From Pseudonocardia sp. ICBG1293 (GTDB taxonomy: Bacteria; Actinomycetota; Actinomycetes; Mycobacteriales; Pseudonocardiaceae): 64,000 nt of DNA. The position numbers were made by a program, and so were the translations under genes. Location of the stretch: NCBI RefSeq assembly GCF_020131355.1, contig NZ_JAHLEL010000054.1:1-64000 (forward strand), given 5' to 3'. This document shows positions 33,048 to 41,581 of this stretch, one piece after another. The notes under the pieces were generated by a model. It had not been told where the DNA came from and did no database searches. It worked only from the letters and a program-made list of their open reading frames with translations. Within the stretch, counting starts at the first letter, position 1; the number at the start of each line of letters is the position of its first letter.

Positions 33048-33572
33048 CTACAGGCAGGGCGGTCCGGACCGCCACCACTCGCCGATCTCCTCGAGGGCCT
33101 CGTCGCCGAACGGGTTCACCCCGGACCCGGCCGCCAGTGCGTGCGCCACGTGCACGTGCAGACACTTGACCCGGTCCGGCATCCCCCCGGCCGTGACGTC
33201 CGGGTGCGTGGCCAGCGGCTCGATGGCGTCACGCTCGGCGAGGTAGGTCTCGTGGGCTCGGCGGTAGGCCGCGGCCAGCTCCTCGTCGGCGGCGAGCCGC
33301 TCCTCCATCTCGCGCATCCGGCCCTCCGCCTCGAGGGTCCCGATCCGGGACGCGAGCCGCGCGCACGTCAGGTAGTACAGCGTCGGGAACGGGGTGCCGT
33401 CGGGCAGCCGCGGCGCCGTCTGCACGACCGCCGGGTGCCCGGACGGGCAGCGGTAGGCGACCGCGAGGACCCCCCGTGCGGCGCGGCCGAGCTGGTCGGC
33501 GACGGCGTCGAGGTCGGCCCGGCCGACCGGGCCCGGCTCCAGACCGGGCGGACGGGAACGAGTGCTGCTCAC
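33048..33572 (-). CDS. DUF501 domain-containing protein
   Basis: The 174-residue protein matches the DUF501 family conserved beside eno and ftsB-like genes in Actinobacteria: VADQLGRAARGVLAVAYRCPSGHPAVVQTAPRL near the N terminus and the MPDRVKCLHVHVAHALAAGSGVNPFGDEAL region near the C terminus, with Cys/His residues that may bind metal. The function is unknown. The start is GTG 33572, four bases after the end of the FtsB-like gene, so the eno/ftsB-like/DUF501 genes form one transcription unit. Confidence 0.88.
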   Translation of the reverse strand: MSSTRSRPPGLEPGPVGRADLDAVADQLGRAARGVLAVAYRCPSGHPAVVQTAPRLPDGTPFPTLYYLTCARLASRIGTLEAEGRMREMEERLAADEELAAAYRRAHETYLAERDAIEPLATHPDVTAGGMPDRVKCLHVHVAHALAAGSGVNPFGDEALEEIGEWWRSGPPCL

Positions 33573-33576
33573 GCCC

Positions 33577-34176
33577 TCATCGTCGCGGGTCGCCCGTGAC
33601 GTCGTTCCACAGGGTGTGGAACCAGGGCACGCCGGGCTCGGCCTGACCGTCCTCGACGACCGGCGCCGGCGGGGCCGGGAACTGCACGACGTAGGGGGTC
33701 TCTCCCGGCTGGACCATCCCGAGCCGGGACCGGGCCTGCGCCTCGACCTCGGCCGGGTCCGAGAGCCGGGCGCGGTCGGAGGACAGCCGCGCGACGTCGG
33801 CCTCGAGCGCCTGCTGCCGGTCGGAGACGTCGGCCAGCTCCTGGCGCTGGGCGACGAAGTTGTGCAGCGGCACGGCGACGGTCAGGGCGAGTGCGCACAC
33901 GACGATCGCGAGGATGGCGGCCCGCTTCGTGGAGGACAGGCCCAGCAGACCGGTCGTGCGCGCGACGACCTCGCCGGCACGGGACCGGGCACGCGTGAGC
34001 CGGGGGCGGGCACCCTGCGGTGCGGCCGGACGCGACCGCGCAGCCGACCCGCCCGTCGACGCGGGCGCCCGCGCCGAGCGCGCGGTCGTGGCCCGCGGCT
34101 TGGCCGCGGCCCGGCCGCGCCCCGCAGCGGACGTGCGCGCACGGCCGTCCCGTCCACGTCCCCGACGATCCGCCAT
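33577..34176 (-). CDS. Septum formation initiator family protein (FtsB/DivIC-like)
   Basis: The 199-residue protein has a basic, Ala/Arg/Pro-rich cytoplasmic N terminus (about 80 residues), one membrane helix (about 84-106) and an extracytoplasmic coiled coil (FVAQRQELADVSDRQQALEADVARLSSDRARL) followed by the RSRLGMVQPGETPYVVQF motif of the FtsB/DivIC family. It would join the divisome through FtsL/FtsQ. The gene starts at ATG 34176 between eno and DUF501, the conserved actinobacterial order. Confidence 0.88.
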   Translation of the reverse strand: MADRRGRGRDGRARTSAAGRGRAAAKPRATTARSARAPASTGGSAARSRPAAPQGARPRLTRARSRAGEVVARTTGLLGLSSTKRAAILAIVVCALALTVAVPLHNFVAQRQELADVSDRQQALEADVARLSSDRARLSDPAEVEAQARSRLGMVQPGETPYVVQFPAPPAPVVEDGQAEPGVPWFHTLWNDVTGDPRR

Positions 34177-34367
34177 GCGCCCTCCCGTCCGTCCCGGGTT
34201 CCCTCACCCGCCAGTGCCGCTCCGCGTCGCCCGGTGCCGCTCGGTGCCGCTCCGTGGCGGCCCGCCCAGCATGCCGCCCGATCGGGCGCCGGTGGGGGCG
34301 CCGCGCCGAACCGTCCGCAGACGATCCGGGCGGCACCGGTGCCACCAACGGGGGAACGACCGGAGCG

Positions 34368-35663
34368 TCAGCTCTGGCCGGGCACCTGGTAGCGCGGGAA
34401 CGCCAGCTCGCCGTTGTAGCGGGCGGCGTCACCGAGCAGCTCCTCGATGCGCAGCAGCTGGTTGTACTTGGCCACCCGCTCGGACCGCGCCGGGGCGCCG
34501 GTCTTGATCTGGCCGCAGCCGGTCGCGACGGCGAGGTCCGCGATGGTGACGTCCTCGGTCTCCCCGGAACGGTGGCTCATCATGCAGCGGTAGCCCGCGT
34601 TGTGCGCCATGGTCACCGCATCGAGGGTCTCGGACAGGGTGCCGATCTGGTTGACCTTCACCAGCAGCGCGTTCGCGGCGCCGCGGGCGATGCCGTCCTC
34701 GAGGCGCTCGGGGTTGGTGACGAACAGGTCGTCGCCGACCAGCTGCACCTTGTCGCCGATGGACTCGGTGAGCGCGACCCAGCCGTCCCAGTCGTTCTCG
34801 TCCAGCGGGTCCTCGATGGACACCAGCGGGTAGGTCGAGACCAGCTCGACCCACACCTCGGAGAGCTTGTCCGCGGTGATCTTCTTGCCCTCGAAGGAGT
34901 ACTTGCCGCCCTCGTGGAACTCGGTCGCGGCGACGTCGAGCGCCAGCACGACGTCGGTACCCAGGGTGTAGCCGGCGCGCTGCACGGCCGCGGCGATCAG
35001 GTCCAGCGCCCCGCGGGTGCCGCCCTTCACGTCGGGGGCGAAGCCCCCCTCGTCGCCGAGACCGGTCGACAGACCCTTGTCCTTCAGCTCCGACTTGAGC
35101 GCGTGGTAGACCTCCGCGCCCCAGCGCAGGGCCTCGCGGAAGGTCTCCGCACCGATCGGCGCGACCATGAACTCCTGCACGTCGACGGAAGTGTCGGCGT
35201 GCGCACCTCCGTTGAGGATGTTCATCATCGGCACCGGGAGGACGTGCGCGTTGGAGCCGCCGACGTAGCGGAACAGCTCCAGGCCCGAGGACTCCGCCCC
35301 GGCCTTCGCGACGGCCAGCGACACGCCCAGCAGGGCGTTCGCGCCGAACTTCGACTTGTCCGGGGTCCCGTCGAGGTCGACCAGGCGCTGGTCGACCAGG
35401 CGCTGGTCGACCGCCTCGACGCCGACGAGCTCCGGCCCGATCTCGTCGAGCACAGCCGCGACGGCCTTCTCGACGCCCTTGCCGCCGTAGCGGTTCCTGT
35501 CGCCGTCCCGCAGCTCGACGGCCTCGTGCTCGCCGGTCGAGGCGCCCGACGGGACCGCGGCACGCGCCAGCGTGCCGTCGTCCAGCGCGACCTCGACCTC
35601 CACCGTGGGGTTGCCCCGGGAATCGAGGATCTCGCGTGCCCCGACCTGCTCGATGACCGCCAC
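34368..35663 (-). CDS. eno: Enolase
   Basis: The 431-residue enzyme converts 2-phosphoglycerate to phosphoenolpyruvate in glycolysis. Family signatures are all present: ARAAVPSGASTGEHEAVELRD, GVSLAVAKA, the proton-transfer Glu in GDEGGFAPD, the magnesium ligands in LALDVAATEF, SIEDPLDENDW and VGDDLFVTN, the catalytic Lys in LLVKVNQIGTLSET and the SHRSGETED signature. The start is GTG 35663 behind ACAGGAG. The DQRLV pentapeptide occurs twice in a row near residue 115, but this is the normal length at that place. It leads the eno/ftsB-like/DUF501 unit. Confidence 0.96.
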   Translation of the reverse strand: MAVIEQVGAREILDSRGNPTVEVEVALDDGTLARAAVPSGASTGEHEAVELRDGDRNRYGGKGVEKAVAAVLDEIGPELVGVEAVDQRLVDQRLVDLDGTPDKSKFGANALLGVSLAVAKAGAESSGLELFRYVGGSNAHVLPVPMMNILNGGAHADTSVDVQEFMVAPIGAETFREALRWGAEVYHALKSELKDKGLSTGLGDEGGFAPDVKGGTRGALDLIAAAVQRAGYTLGTDVVLALDVAATEFHEGGKYSFEGKKITADKLSEVWVELVSTYPLVSIEDPLDENDWDGWVALTESIGDKVQLVGDDLFVTNPERLEDGIARGAANALLVKVNQIGTLSETLDAVTMAHNAGYRCMMSHRSGETEDVTIADLAVATGCGQIKTGAPARSERVAKYNQLLRIEELLGDAARYNGELAFPRYQVPGQS

Positions 35664-35816
35664 CGTGACTCCTGTTCTGATCGCGGGTGTCGTCCGGAGC
35701 GTCAGCGTAGTCACCGGTGGGCCCCCGGCGGGGGACGCCTGCGTCACCCCACGGGCCACCGGCGCCCTGTCAAGACCTCGCATCCCGCCCGGATCGCACC
35801 TAACGTAAGGGTGACC

Positions 35817-36227
35817 ATGAGCAGTCCCCGTGCGAACCCTCAGGACCCGGTCGCGGCGTTCCGCCGTGCCGACCGGCTGCTCTCCCGGCACCGCCCGCTC
35901 GAGGCGCTCGACGCGCTGCGTCCCGTCCTCGAAGCGCACGGTCCGGACGAGCCCGGCGACGCCTCGGTGCACCTGCTCGCGGGCCGCGCCTACCTGGACT
36001 CGGCACAGCTGCGCAAGGCCGAGGCAGCCTTCACCAGGGTGGTCGAGACCGACCCGGCCGACCACTACGCGCGTTTCGCCCTCGGCAAGACGCTGCAGCG
36101 CCAGGGCAGGCTGGGTGAGGCCGAGACCCAGCTGAAGATCGCCTCGGCGATGGATCCCCGCCCGGAGTACCAGGAGGCCCTGGGCGAGGTGCGGGCCCGC
36201 ATCGCACTCGCGCCCGACCGGCCCTGA
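35817..36227 (+). CDS. Tetratricopeptide repeat protein
   Basis: The 136-residue protein consists of about three TPR-like helical pairs, including DASVHLLAGRAYLDSAQLRKAEAAFTRVVETDP and DHYARFALGKTLQRQGRLGEAETQLKIASAMDP. Such proteins mediate protein-protein contacts. There is no signal peptide or membrane segment. It is divergent from eno with about 150 bp between, starts at ATG 35817 behind AAGGGTGACC and ends 130 bp before efeU. Partner unknown. Confidence 0.85.
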   Translation: MSSPRANPQDPVAAFRRADRLLSRHRPLEALDALRPVLEAHGPDEPGDASVHLLAGRAYLDSAQLRKAEAAFTRVVETDPADHYARFALGKTLQRQGRLGEAETQLKIASAMDPRPEYQEALGEVRARIALAPDRP

Positions 36228-36285
36228 GCTGCGAAAACGGATCTTCCGGGGCGAATGCCCCGCGACACTTCCCCGCCCGATCGGG

Positions 36286-36304
36286 TGAGGTTAGCCTTCC
36301 CGCC
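36286..36304 (+). promoter_or_regulatory. Candidate iron box (IdeR/DmdR type) upstream of efeUOB
   Basis: TGAGGTTAGCCTTCCCGCC matches the IdeR/DmdR consensus TTAGGTTAGSCTAACCTAA at about 12 of 19 positions, with one half-site nearly perfect (GAGGTTAGCCT). It lies 56-74 bp upstream of the efeU start, where a repressor would cover the promoter. Confidence 0.5.
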
Positions 36305-36359
36305 CGGCAGCGCACCCTCACCTGGTGCTGCCGTCGGTGTCGGCGCCGTGGGAGGACGC

Positions 36360-37184
36360 ATGCTGGGAAACGCGCTCATCGGGCTGCGCGAAGGGCTCGA
36401 GGCCGCGCTGGTCGTGGCGATCCTCGTGGCCTTCCTGGTCCGCACCGGGCGTCGCTCCGAGCTGCCCCGGGTGTGGGCGGGCGTCGCGCTCGCCGTCGCC
36501 GTCAGCGTCGGCGTCACGCTCGGGCTCACCCTGACCCAGCAGGCCCTGACGTTCGAGGCCCAGGAGGCGCTCGGCGGCTCGCTCTCGATCGTCGCGGTCG
36601 GCTTCGTCACCTGGATGATCTTCTGGATGCGCTCGCACGGGCGGACGCTGTCGCGCGAGCTGGAGGGCGCCCTGGACCGCGCCGTGTCCATGGGGCCGTG
36701 GGCCGTCGTCGTGATGGCGGCGCTCGCCGTCGGCCGTGAGGGGCTGGAGACCGCGGTCTTCTTCTTCGCCGCCGCGCAGGCCGCGGGCGAGACCGCCGGA
36801 CCGCTGGTCGGCTTCCTGATCGGCATCGCGATCGCCGTCGCCCTGGCGTACGCGATCTACCGCGGCGCGCTGCGGATCGACCTCGGGCGGTTCTTCACCG
36901 TCACCGGCTTCCTGCTGGTCTTCGTCGCCGCGGGGATCCTCGCCTACGGCGTGCACGACCTGCAGGAGGCCGGGATCCTGCCCGGCCTGACCACCCTGGC
37001 CTTCGACGTGAGCGACGCGGTCCCGGCCGACTCCTGGTACGGCACCCTCCTCAAGGGCGTCTTCAACTTCTCGCCGCAGACCACCGTGCTCGAGGCCGTC
37101 GTCTGATCGGTCTACGTCGTGGTGGTCCTGGCGCTGTTCCTGCGCCCCGCCCGCCGTCGCGCCCCGGCCACCGCCGACGCCTGA
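36360..37184 (+). pseudogene. efeU: EfeU/FTR1-type iron permease with an in-frame TGA near the C terminus
   Basis: From ATG 36360 the frame encodes a polytopic permease with the first REGLE iron motif (LREGLEAAL, residues 7-15) and the second (VGREGLETAVFF, about 135-146), the hallmark of FTR1/EfeU. A TGA at 37104-37106 ends it after 248 residues. The same frame continues for 26 codons (SVYVVVVLALFLRPARRRAP) to a TGA at 37182. This is the last helix of the family, and the TGA occupies the place of a usual Trp. So a TGG-to-TGA change has removed the final membrane helix, unless it is read through or a sequencing error. Confidence 0.82.
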
Positions 37185-37259
37185 CCGGCCCGCACACCAC
37201 CCCGTCCCGCCGCGCCGTCGCACACGCGCCCGGTGTCCACCCCCGAGGAGAACTCCACG

Positions 37260-38408
37260 ATGTCCCCAGTCATGCGCACGGCCGCAGGCCTGGCCTCGAT
37301 CACCGTGGCCGCCGCCCTGCTGGCCGGCTGCACCTCGACCGCTCCCTCGGCACAGGGCCCCGGCGACGGCGGTCCGATCACGGTGAACGCCACCGACACC
37401 GCCTGCGAGGTCTCGGCCACCGAGGCCGTCGCCGGGAACCTGACGTTCCGGATCACCAACGCCGGGAGCAAGGTCACCGAGTTCTACCTCTACGCCACCG
37501 GCGACCGGATCATGGGCGAGGTCGAGAACATCGGGCCCGGCCTGTCCCGCGACCTGATCGTCGAGGTCCCCGACGGGGGCACCTACACCACCGCCTGCAA
37601 GCCGGGCATGTCCGGCGACGGCATCCGTGCCCCGTTCACCGTGACCGGCTCCGCGCAGCGCGCCACCGACACGAACGACGAGCTCGCCGCCGCGACCGCC
37701 GGCTACCTGCGCTACGTGTCCTCCCAGTCCGACGCCCTGGTCGCCAGGACCTCGGAGTTCGCGGCCGCGGTGAGTGCCCGCGACACCGCGAGGGCCAAGG
37801 CGCTGTTCCCGGTCGCGCGCACCTACTACGAACGCATCGAGCCGATCGCCGAGTCCTTCGGCGACCTCGACCCGAAGCTCGACGGCCGCGAGGACGACGA
37901 GCGCGACCCCGGCGTCGCGTGGACCGGCTTCCACCGGCTGGAGAAGGACCTCTGGGTCGACGGTCTGCAGGCCGACTCGCCGCAGGTCGCCGCCGCCCTG
38001 GTCACCGACGTCAAGGACCTGCAGGGCCGCATCCCCGCGCTGCAGCTCACCCCGGCCGAGCTCGCCAACGGCGCGAAGAGCCTGCTCGACGAGGTCGCCA
38101 CCGGCAAGATCACCGGAGAGGAGGACCGGTACTCCCACACCGACCTGTGGGACTTCCAGGCCAACGTGGAGGGCTCGCAGGCCGCCGTCGCCGCGCTGCG
38201 CCCGGTGATCGACCAGAAGGACCCGGCCCTGGGCCCGCTGCTCGACCAGCGCTTCGCGGCCGTCGACACGCTCCTGCAGGGCTACCGGGACGGCGACGGC
38301 TACCGGCTCTACACCCAGCTCACGCCGGAGGACACGAAGAAGATGGCCGCTGCCGTCGACGCGCTGGCCGAGCCGGTCAGCACGGTCGCGGGCACCGTCA
38401 CCGCATGA
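37260..38408 (+). CDS. efeO: EfeO iron-binding lipoprotein (cupredoxin plus M75 domain)
   Basis: The 382-residue protein starts at ATG 37260 behind GAGGAG. It has a lipoprotein signal with the lipobox LLAGC (Cys25), an N-terminal cupredoxin-like domain (about 40-130, with the ACKPGM loop) and a C-terminal M75 imelysin-like helical domain containing the HxxE motif in GFHRLEKDLW (about 222-231). EfeO binds ferrous or ferric iron outside the membrane and passes it to EfeU. It is the middle gene of efeUOB and overlaps efeB by four bases. Confidence 0.9.
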   Translation: MSPVMRTAAGLASITVAAALLAGCTSTAPSAQGPGDGGPITVNATDTACEVSATEAVAGNLTFRITNAGSKVTEFYLYATGDRIMGEVENIGPGLSRDLIVEVPDGGTYTTACKPGMSGDGIRAPFTVTGSAQRATDTNDELAAATAGYLRYVSSQSDALVARTSEFAAAVSARDTARAKALFPVARTYYERIEPIAESFGDLDPKLDGREDDERDPGVAWTGFHRLEKDLWVDGLQADSPQVAAALVTDVKDLQGRIPALQLTPAELANGAKSLLDEVATGKITGEEDRYSHTDLWDFQANVEGSQAAVAALRPVIDQKDPALGPLLDQRFAAVDTLLQGYRDGDGYRLYTQLTPEDTKKMAAAVDALAEPVSTVAGTVTA

Positions 38409-39640
38409 GCCCGCTGCACGTCTCCCGGCGCGGACTGTTCGGCCTGACCGGCGCCGGCGTGGCACTGGCCGGGGCGGGTGCCGCCGCCGGATACGGCCTG
38501 TCCGGCGACGCGTCCGCGGCCGGTGACGGCACCGTCGCCTTCCGCGGGGCCCACCAGGCCGGGATCGTCACCCCCGCGCAGGACCGGCTGCACTTCGTCG
38601 CCCTGGACCTCACCACCACCGACCGGGCCGCCGTGCTCGACCTGCTGGCCCGGTGGACGGCGGCGGCCGAGCGGATGACGGCCGGGCAGGAGACCGCCGA
38701 GGGCGGTGCGCTGCCGGGCAACCGCTACACCGCCCCGGCCGACACCGGCGAGGCGCTGGGGCTGGCGCCGTCGTCGCTGACGTTGACCTTCGGCGTCGGA
38801 CCGGGGTTCTTCGACAGGCTCGGCATCGCCGACCGGCGCCCGGCCGGGCTCGCCCCGCTGCCGCGGTTCCAGGGCGACCGGCTCGACCCGGCCCGCTCCG
38901 GCGGGGACCTGTGCATCCAGGCCTGCGCCGACGACCCCCAGGTCGCCGTGCACGCGGTGCGCAACCTGGTCCGGGAGGGCTTCGGTGTGACCGAGGTGCG
39001 CTGGTCCCAGCTGGGGTTCGGACGGACGTCGTCGACCTCGACCGGGCAGGCGACCCCGCGCAACCTGTTCGGCTTCAAGGACGGCACCAACAACCTCAAG
39101 GCCGAGGAACCGGACCTGCTGGACCGCCACGTGTGGGTCGGCGACGAGGGCCCGGAGTGGCTGCGCGGCGGCTCCTACCTGGTGGCGCGCCGGATCCGGA
39201 TGCACATCGAGGTGTGGGACCGGTCCAACCTCGACGACCAGCAGCGCACCATCGGCCGGGACAAGGGCGAGGGTGCGCCGCTGACCGGCACCGCGGAGTT
39301 CGACACCGCCGACCTGGCCGCGACCGACGCGTCCGGCCCGGTGATCGGCGACGACGCGCACATCCGGCTCGCCTCCGAGCAGGAGAACGGCGGGGCGCGG
39401 ATCCTGCGGCGCAGCTACAACTTCGTCGACGGCTCCGACGGCCACGGCCACCTCGACGCCGGGTTGTTCTTCATCGCGTTCGTGCGCGACCCGCAGCGCC
39501 AGTACGTGCCGATGCAGCGCAGGCTGGCCCGTTCCGACGCGCTCAGCGAGTACCTGGAGCACAACGGCTCCGCGCTGTTCGCCGTCCCGCCCGGTCTCGC
39601 CGAGGGCGACGACCACTGGGGCCGGGCGCTCCTGGCCTGA
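38405..39640 (+). CDS. efeB: EfeB Dyp-type haem peroxidase, Tat-exported
   Basis: The 411-residue protein begins with a twin-arginine signal (SRRGLFGLTGAGVALAGAG). The Dyp peroxidase domain shows the GFKDGTNN motif with the distal Asp (about 220-227) and the haem-ligand region RRIRMHIEVWDR (about 265-276). EfeB oxidises ferrous iron or takes iron from haem at the cell surface, feeding EfeO and EfeU. The ATG at 38405 overlaps the efeO stop by four bases. It ends the operon. Confidence 0.92.
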   Translation: MSPLHVSRRGLFGLTGAGVALAGAGAAAGYGLSGDASAAGDGTVAFRGAHQAGIVTPAQDRLHFVALDLTTTDRAAVLDLLARWTAAAERMTAGQETAEGGALPGNRYTAPADTGEALGLAPSSLTLTFGVGPGFFDRLGIADRRPAGLAPLPRFQGDRLDPARSGGDLCIQACADDPQVAVHAVRNLVREGFGVTEVRWSQLGFGRTSSTSTGQATPRNLFGFKDGTNNLKAEEPDLLDRHVWVGDEGPEWLRGGSYLVARRIRMHIEVWDRSNLDDQQRTIGRDKGEGAPLTGTAEFDTADLAATDASGPVIGDDAHIRLASEQENGGARILRRSYNFVDGSDGHGHLDAGLFFIAFVRDPQRQYVPMQRRLARSDALSEYLEHNGSALFAVPPGLAEGDDHWGRALLA

Positions 39641-39750
39641 CCGCGCGTCCCGCGCCGTGAGGCGATCACCGCCGGAACCGGTGCCGGCCTCCACCACGGG
39701 CCGGCCGGTCGGCCCGACCGACCGGCCGCCGCCCGCCCGCTGCGGGCCGG

Positions 39751-39880
39751 TGCCGCCGGGTCGGGCCCGCCGGATCGGGCCCGCCGGATCGGGCCCGCCG
39801 GATCAGGGCCGCCGGATCGAGGCCGCCGGATCGAGGCCAGCCGGATCGAGGCCAGCCGGATCGGGGCCGCCGGGTCAGGG
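39751..39880. repeat. Tandem 15-bp repeats, about eight degenerate copies
   Basis: The unit is close to GCCGGATCGRGSCCC; successive copies differ at one or two positions (GGATCGGGCCC, GGATCAGGGCC, GGATCGAGGCC). The array sits between the convergent efeB and lytic transglycosylase genes and touches the stop codon of the latter. The period is a multiple of three, so it may once have coded for a repetitive tail; it now lies beyond the stop. Confidence 0.8.
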
Positions 39881-40618
39881 CGCGGGCGGCACCGGGGCGG
39901 TGGTGCGCTGCGCGTAGTCGGCCGCCGCGGCCCACACGTCGCGGGCGTAGTCGCCGGAGGCGTTGTAGGCGAGCACCCCGCGCCACCAGTCCCCGGCGTC
40001 GGCGACGTCGCGACCGTCCGCACACAGGTAGCCGGCCGCGGCGAGGGCGGCGTCGTCCACCTGCTGGGGATCGGCGACGCCGTCGCCGTTGCCGTCGGCG
40101 CCGTAGCGCGCCCAGGTCTCGGGGAGGAACTGCATCGGCCCGACCGCGCGGTCCAGCACCGGGTCGCCGTCGAGGCGGCCGCCGTCGGTGTCGGCCACCC
40201 GGCGGGTGCCGCCGGTGCCGTCGAGCGGGATACCGATGATGGGCGGGTCGACCCGGCCGTCCGGCCCCGGCTCGCCGCCGCGGAAGGTCGCGTGCCGGGA
40301 CTCGATCCGGCCGACCCCGGCCAGGGTCGCCCAGCTCAGCCGGCAGTCCGGGGTGCGCTCGCGCTGGCGCAGCTCGGCGTTGGCGTAGGCGCGCAGGGTC
40401 CGCTCGGGGATGTCCGCCTCGGTCGCGGTCGTCCGCGCCCACGCGACCACGTCGGTGCCCGCGGGCAGCGGCGCGGACGCGGGCGGGGCCGACTGCCGGT
40501 CGACCGGGGTGCGGGGCAGCGACGGCCCGAAGCCCGGACCGGTCGCCAGTGAGACGACCAGGATCAGGGCCACGATGCCGCCGATGGCCGCGAGCAGCGA
40601 CGGGGTGCGCACGCTCAC
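39875..40618 (-). CDS. Membrane-anchored lytic murein transglycosylase
   Basis: The 247-residue protein has an N-terminal signal anchor (residues 5-27) and an SLT-type domain: the catalytic Glu in VGRIESRHA (about residue 105), AVGPMQFLPETWARYG, and AYNASGDYARDVW near the C terminus. It cleaves peptidoglycan glycan strands, forming 1,6-anhydromuramic ends. The start is GTG 40618. Its place beside mazG and the SurA-like lipoprotein is the conserved actinobacterial arrangement (the LpqU position in mycobacteria). Confidence 0.86.
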   Translation of the reverse strand: MSVRTPSLLAAIGGIVALILVVSLATGPGFGPSLPRTPVDRQSAPPASAPLPAGTDVVAWARTTATEADIPERTLRAYANAELRQRERTPDCRLSWATLAGVGRIESRHATFRGGEPGPDGRVDPPIIGIPLDGTGGTRRVADTDGGRLDGDPVLDRAVGPMQFLPETWARYGADGNGDGVADPQQVDDAALAAAGYLCADGRDVADAGDWWRGVLAYNASGDYARDVWAAAADYAQRTTAPVPPAP

Positions 40619-40654
40619 ACGCTACCGACGGGTATCACCCGATCGGGGCGGGGG

Positions 40655-41581
40655 TCAGGGAGAGTCCCAGTAGCGACGCCAGTCCTCGGCGGTCAGCGCG
40701 TGCGGGTCGCGGCCGTCCGCGGCGGCGGCCTTCTCCGCCGACCGCACCCGCGCCTCGAACTCGCGGGCGGTCGTGCGCAGCGCCGCCTCGGGGTCGCCGC
40801 CGCCGAGCTGCGCGGCCGCGGCCAGCCGGAACAGCGCCGCACCCGCACCGTCGTCGGCGGGCAGCAGGTCCGCGGGCAGGCCGGCCTTGGCGGTCCGTGA
40901 GGTCAGCTTCGCGGCGAGCGCGACGGCGGGCTGGACCGTCGCGATGCCGTCGACACTGGACTCGCGCTGCTTCTCGGCGCGCTTGAGCTCGTCCCAGCGG
41001 CGGTCCTGGTCGGCGGCCGTGGCGACCTGCTCCCCCGCGGCGAACACGTGCGGGTGGCGGCCGACGAGCTTGTCGACGAGTCCGGTCGCGACCTCGTCGA
41101 TCCCGAACGGGGCGCCCGGGTGCTCGGCGGCGACGCGGGCGTGGAACAGCACCTGCAGCAGGACGTCGCCGAGCTCCTCGCGCAGCTCGGTGCGGTCGCC
41201 GTCCTCGATGGACTGGTAGAGCTCGTAGCACTCCTCGACGAGGTAGCGCAGCAGCGAGGTGTGGGTCTGTTCGGCGTCCCACGGGCAGCCGCCGGGCGAG
41301 CGCAACCGGTCCATCACCGCGACGGCGTCGAGCACCGCGTGCCCGGTGGGCGGCGGCACCGCACCGGGGTGCGCGGCGGCGGGGTGGTCGGCCGGGACGA
41401 GCAGCACCGTGCCGTCGGCCAGGTCGGCCGGGTCGGTTCCCGTCCAGTCGGTGGCTCCGGCGGTGGCACCCGCGTCGAGGCCGGGCACGGCGAGCACGTC
41501 GGTCGCCGAGCGGAGCGCCGGCAGCGCCGCCGCCGGGATCGCGGCCCCGCGGCGGGGACAGACGACGACCGTCGCGGCCAT
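40655..41581 (-). CDS. mazG: Nucleoside triphosphate pyrophosphohydrolase MazG
   Basis: The 308-residue protein has the MazG domain with the magnesium-binding EExxE...ExxD motifs LVEECYELYQSI and REELGDVLLQVLFHARVA (about residues 130-165), preceded by the signature GGCPWDAEQTH. An N-terminal region of about 90 residues is typical of the actinobacterial form. It hydrolyses (d)NTPs, including oxidised ones, to monophosphates. ATG 41581 shares one base with the stop of the upstream lipoprotein gene, so the two are coupled. Confidence 0.92.
   Translation of the reverse strand: MAATVVVCPRRGAAIPAAALPALRSATDVLAVPGLDAGATAGATDWTGTDPADLADGTVLLVPADHPAAAHPGAVPPPTGHAVLDAVAVMDRLRSPGGCPWDAEQTHTSLLRYLVEECYELYQSIEDGDRTELREELGDVLLQVLFHARVAAEHPGAPFGIDEVATGLVDKLVGRHPHVFAAGEQVATAADQDRRWDELKRAEKQRESSVDGIATVQPAVALAAKLTSRTAKAGLPADLLPADDGAGAALFRLAAAAQLGGGDPEAALRTTAREFEARVRSAEKAAAADGRDPHALTAEDWRRYWDSP

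Noticed and set aside
35383..35415. Apparent duplication in enolase (two DQRLV pentapeptides in a row)
   Set aside because: Other actinobacterial enolases have the same length here (DQRLVDQALVDLDGT), so it is a substitution that mimics a repeat, not an insertion.
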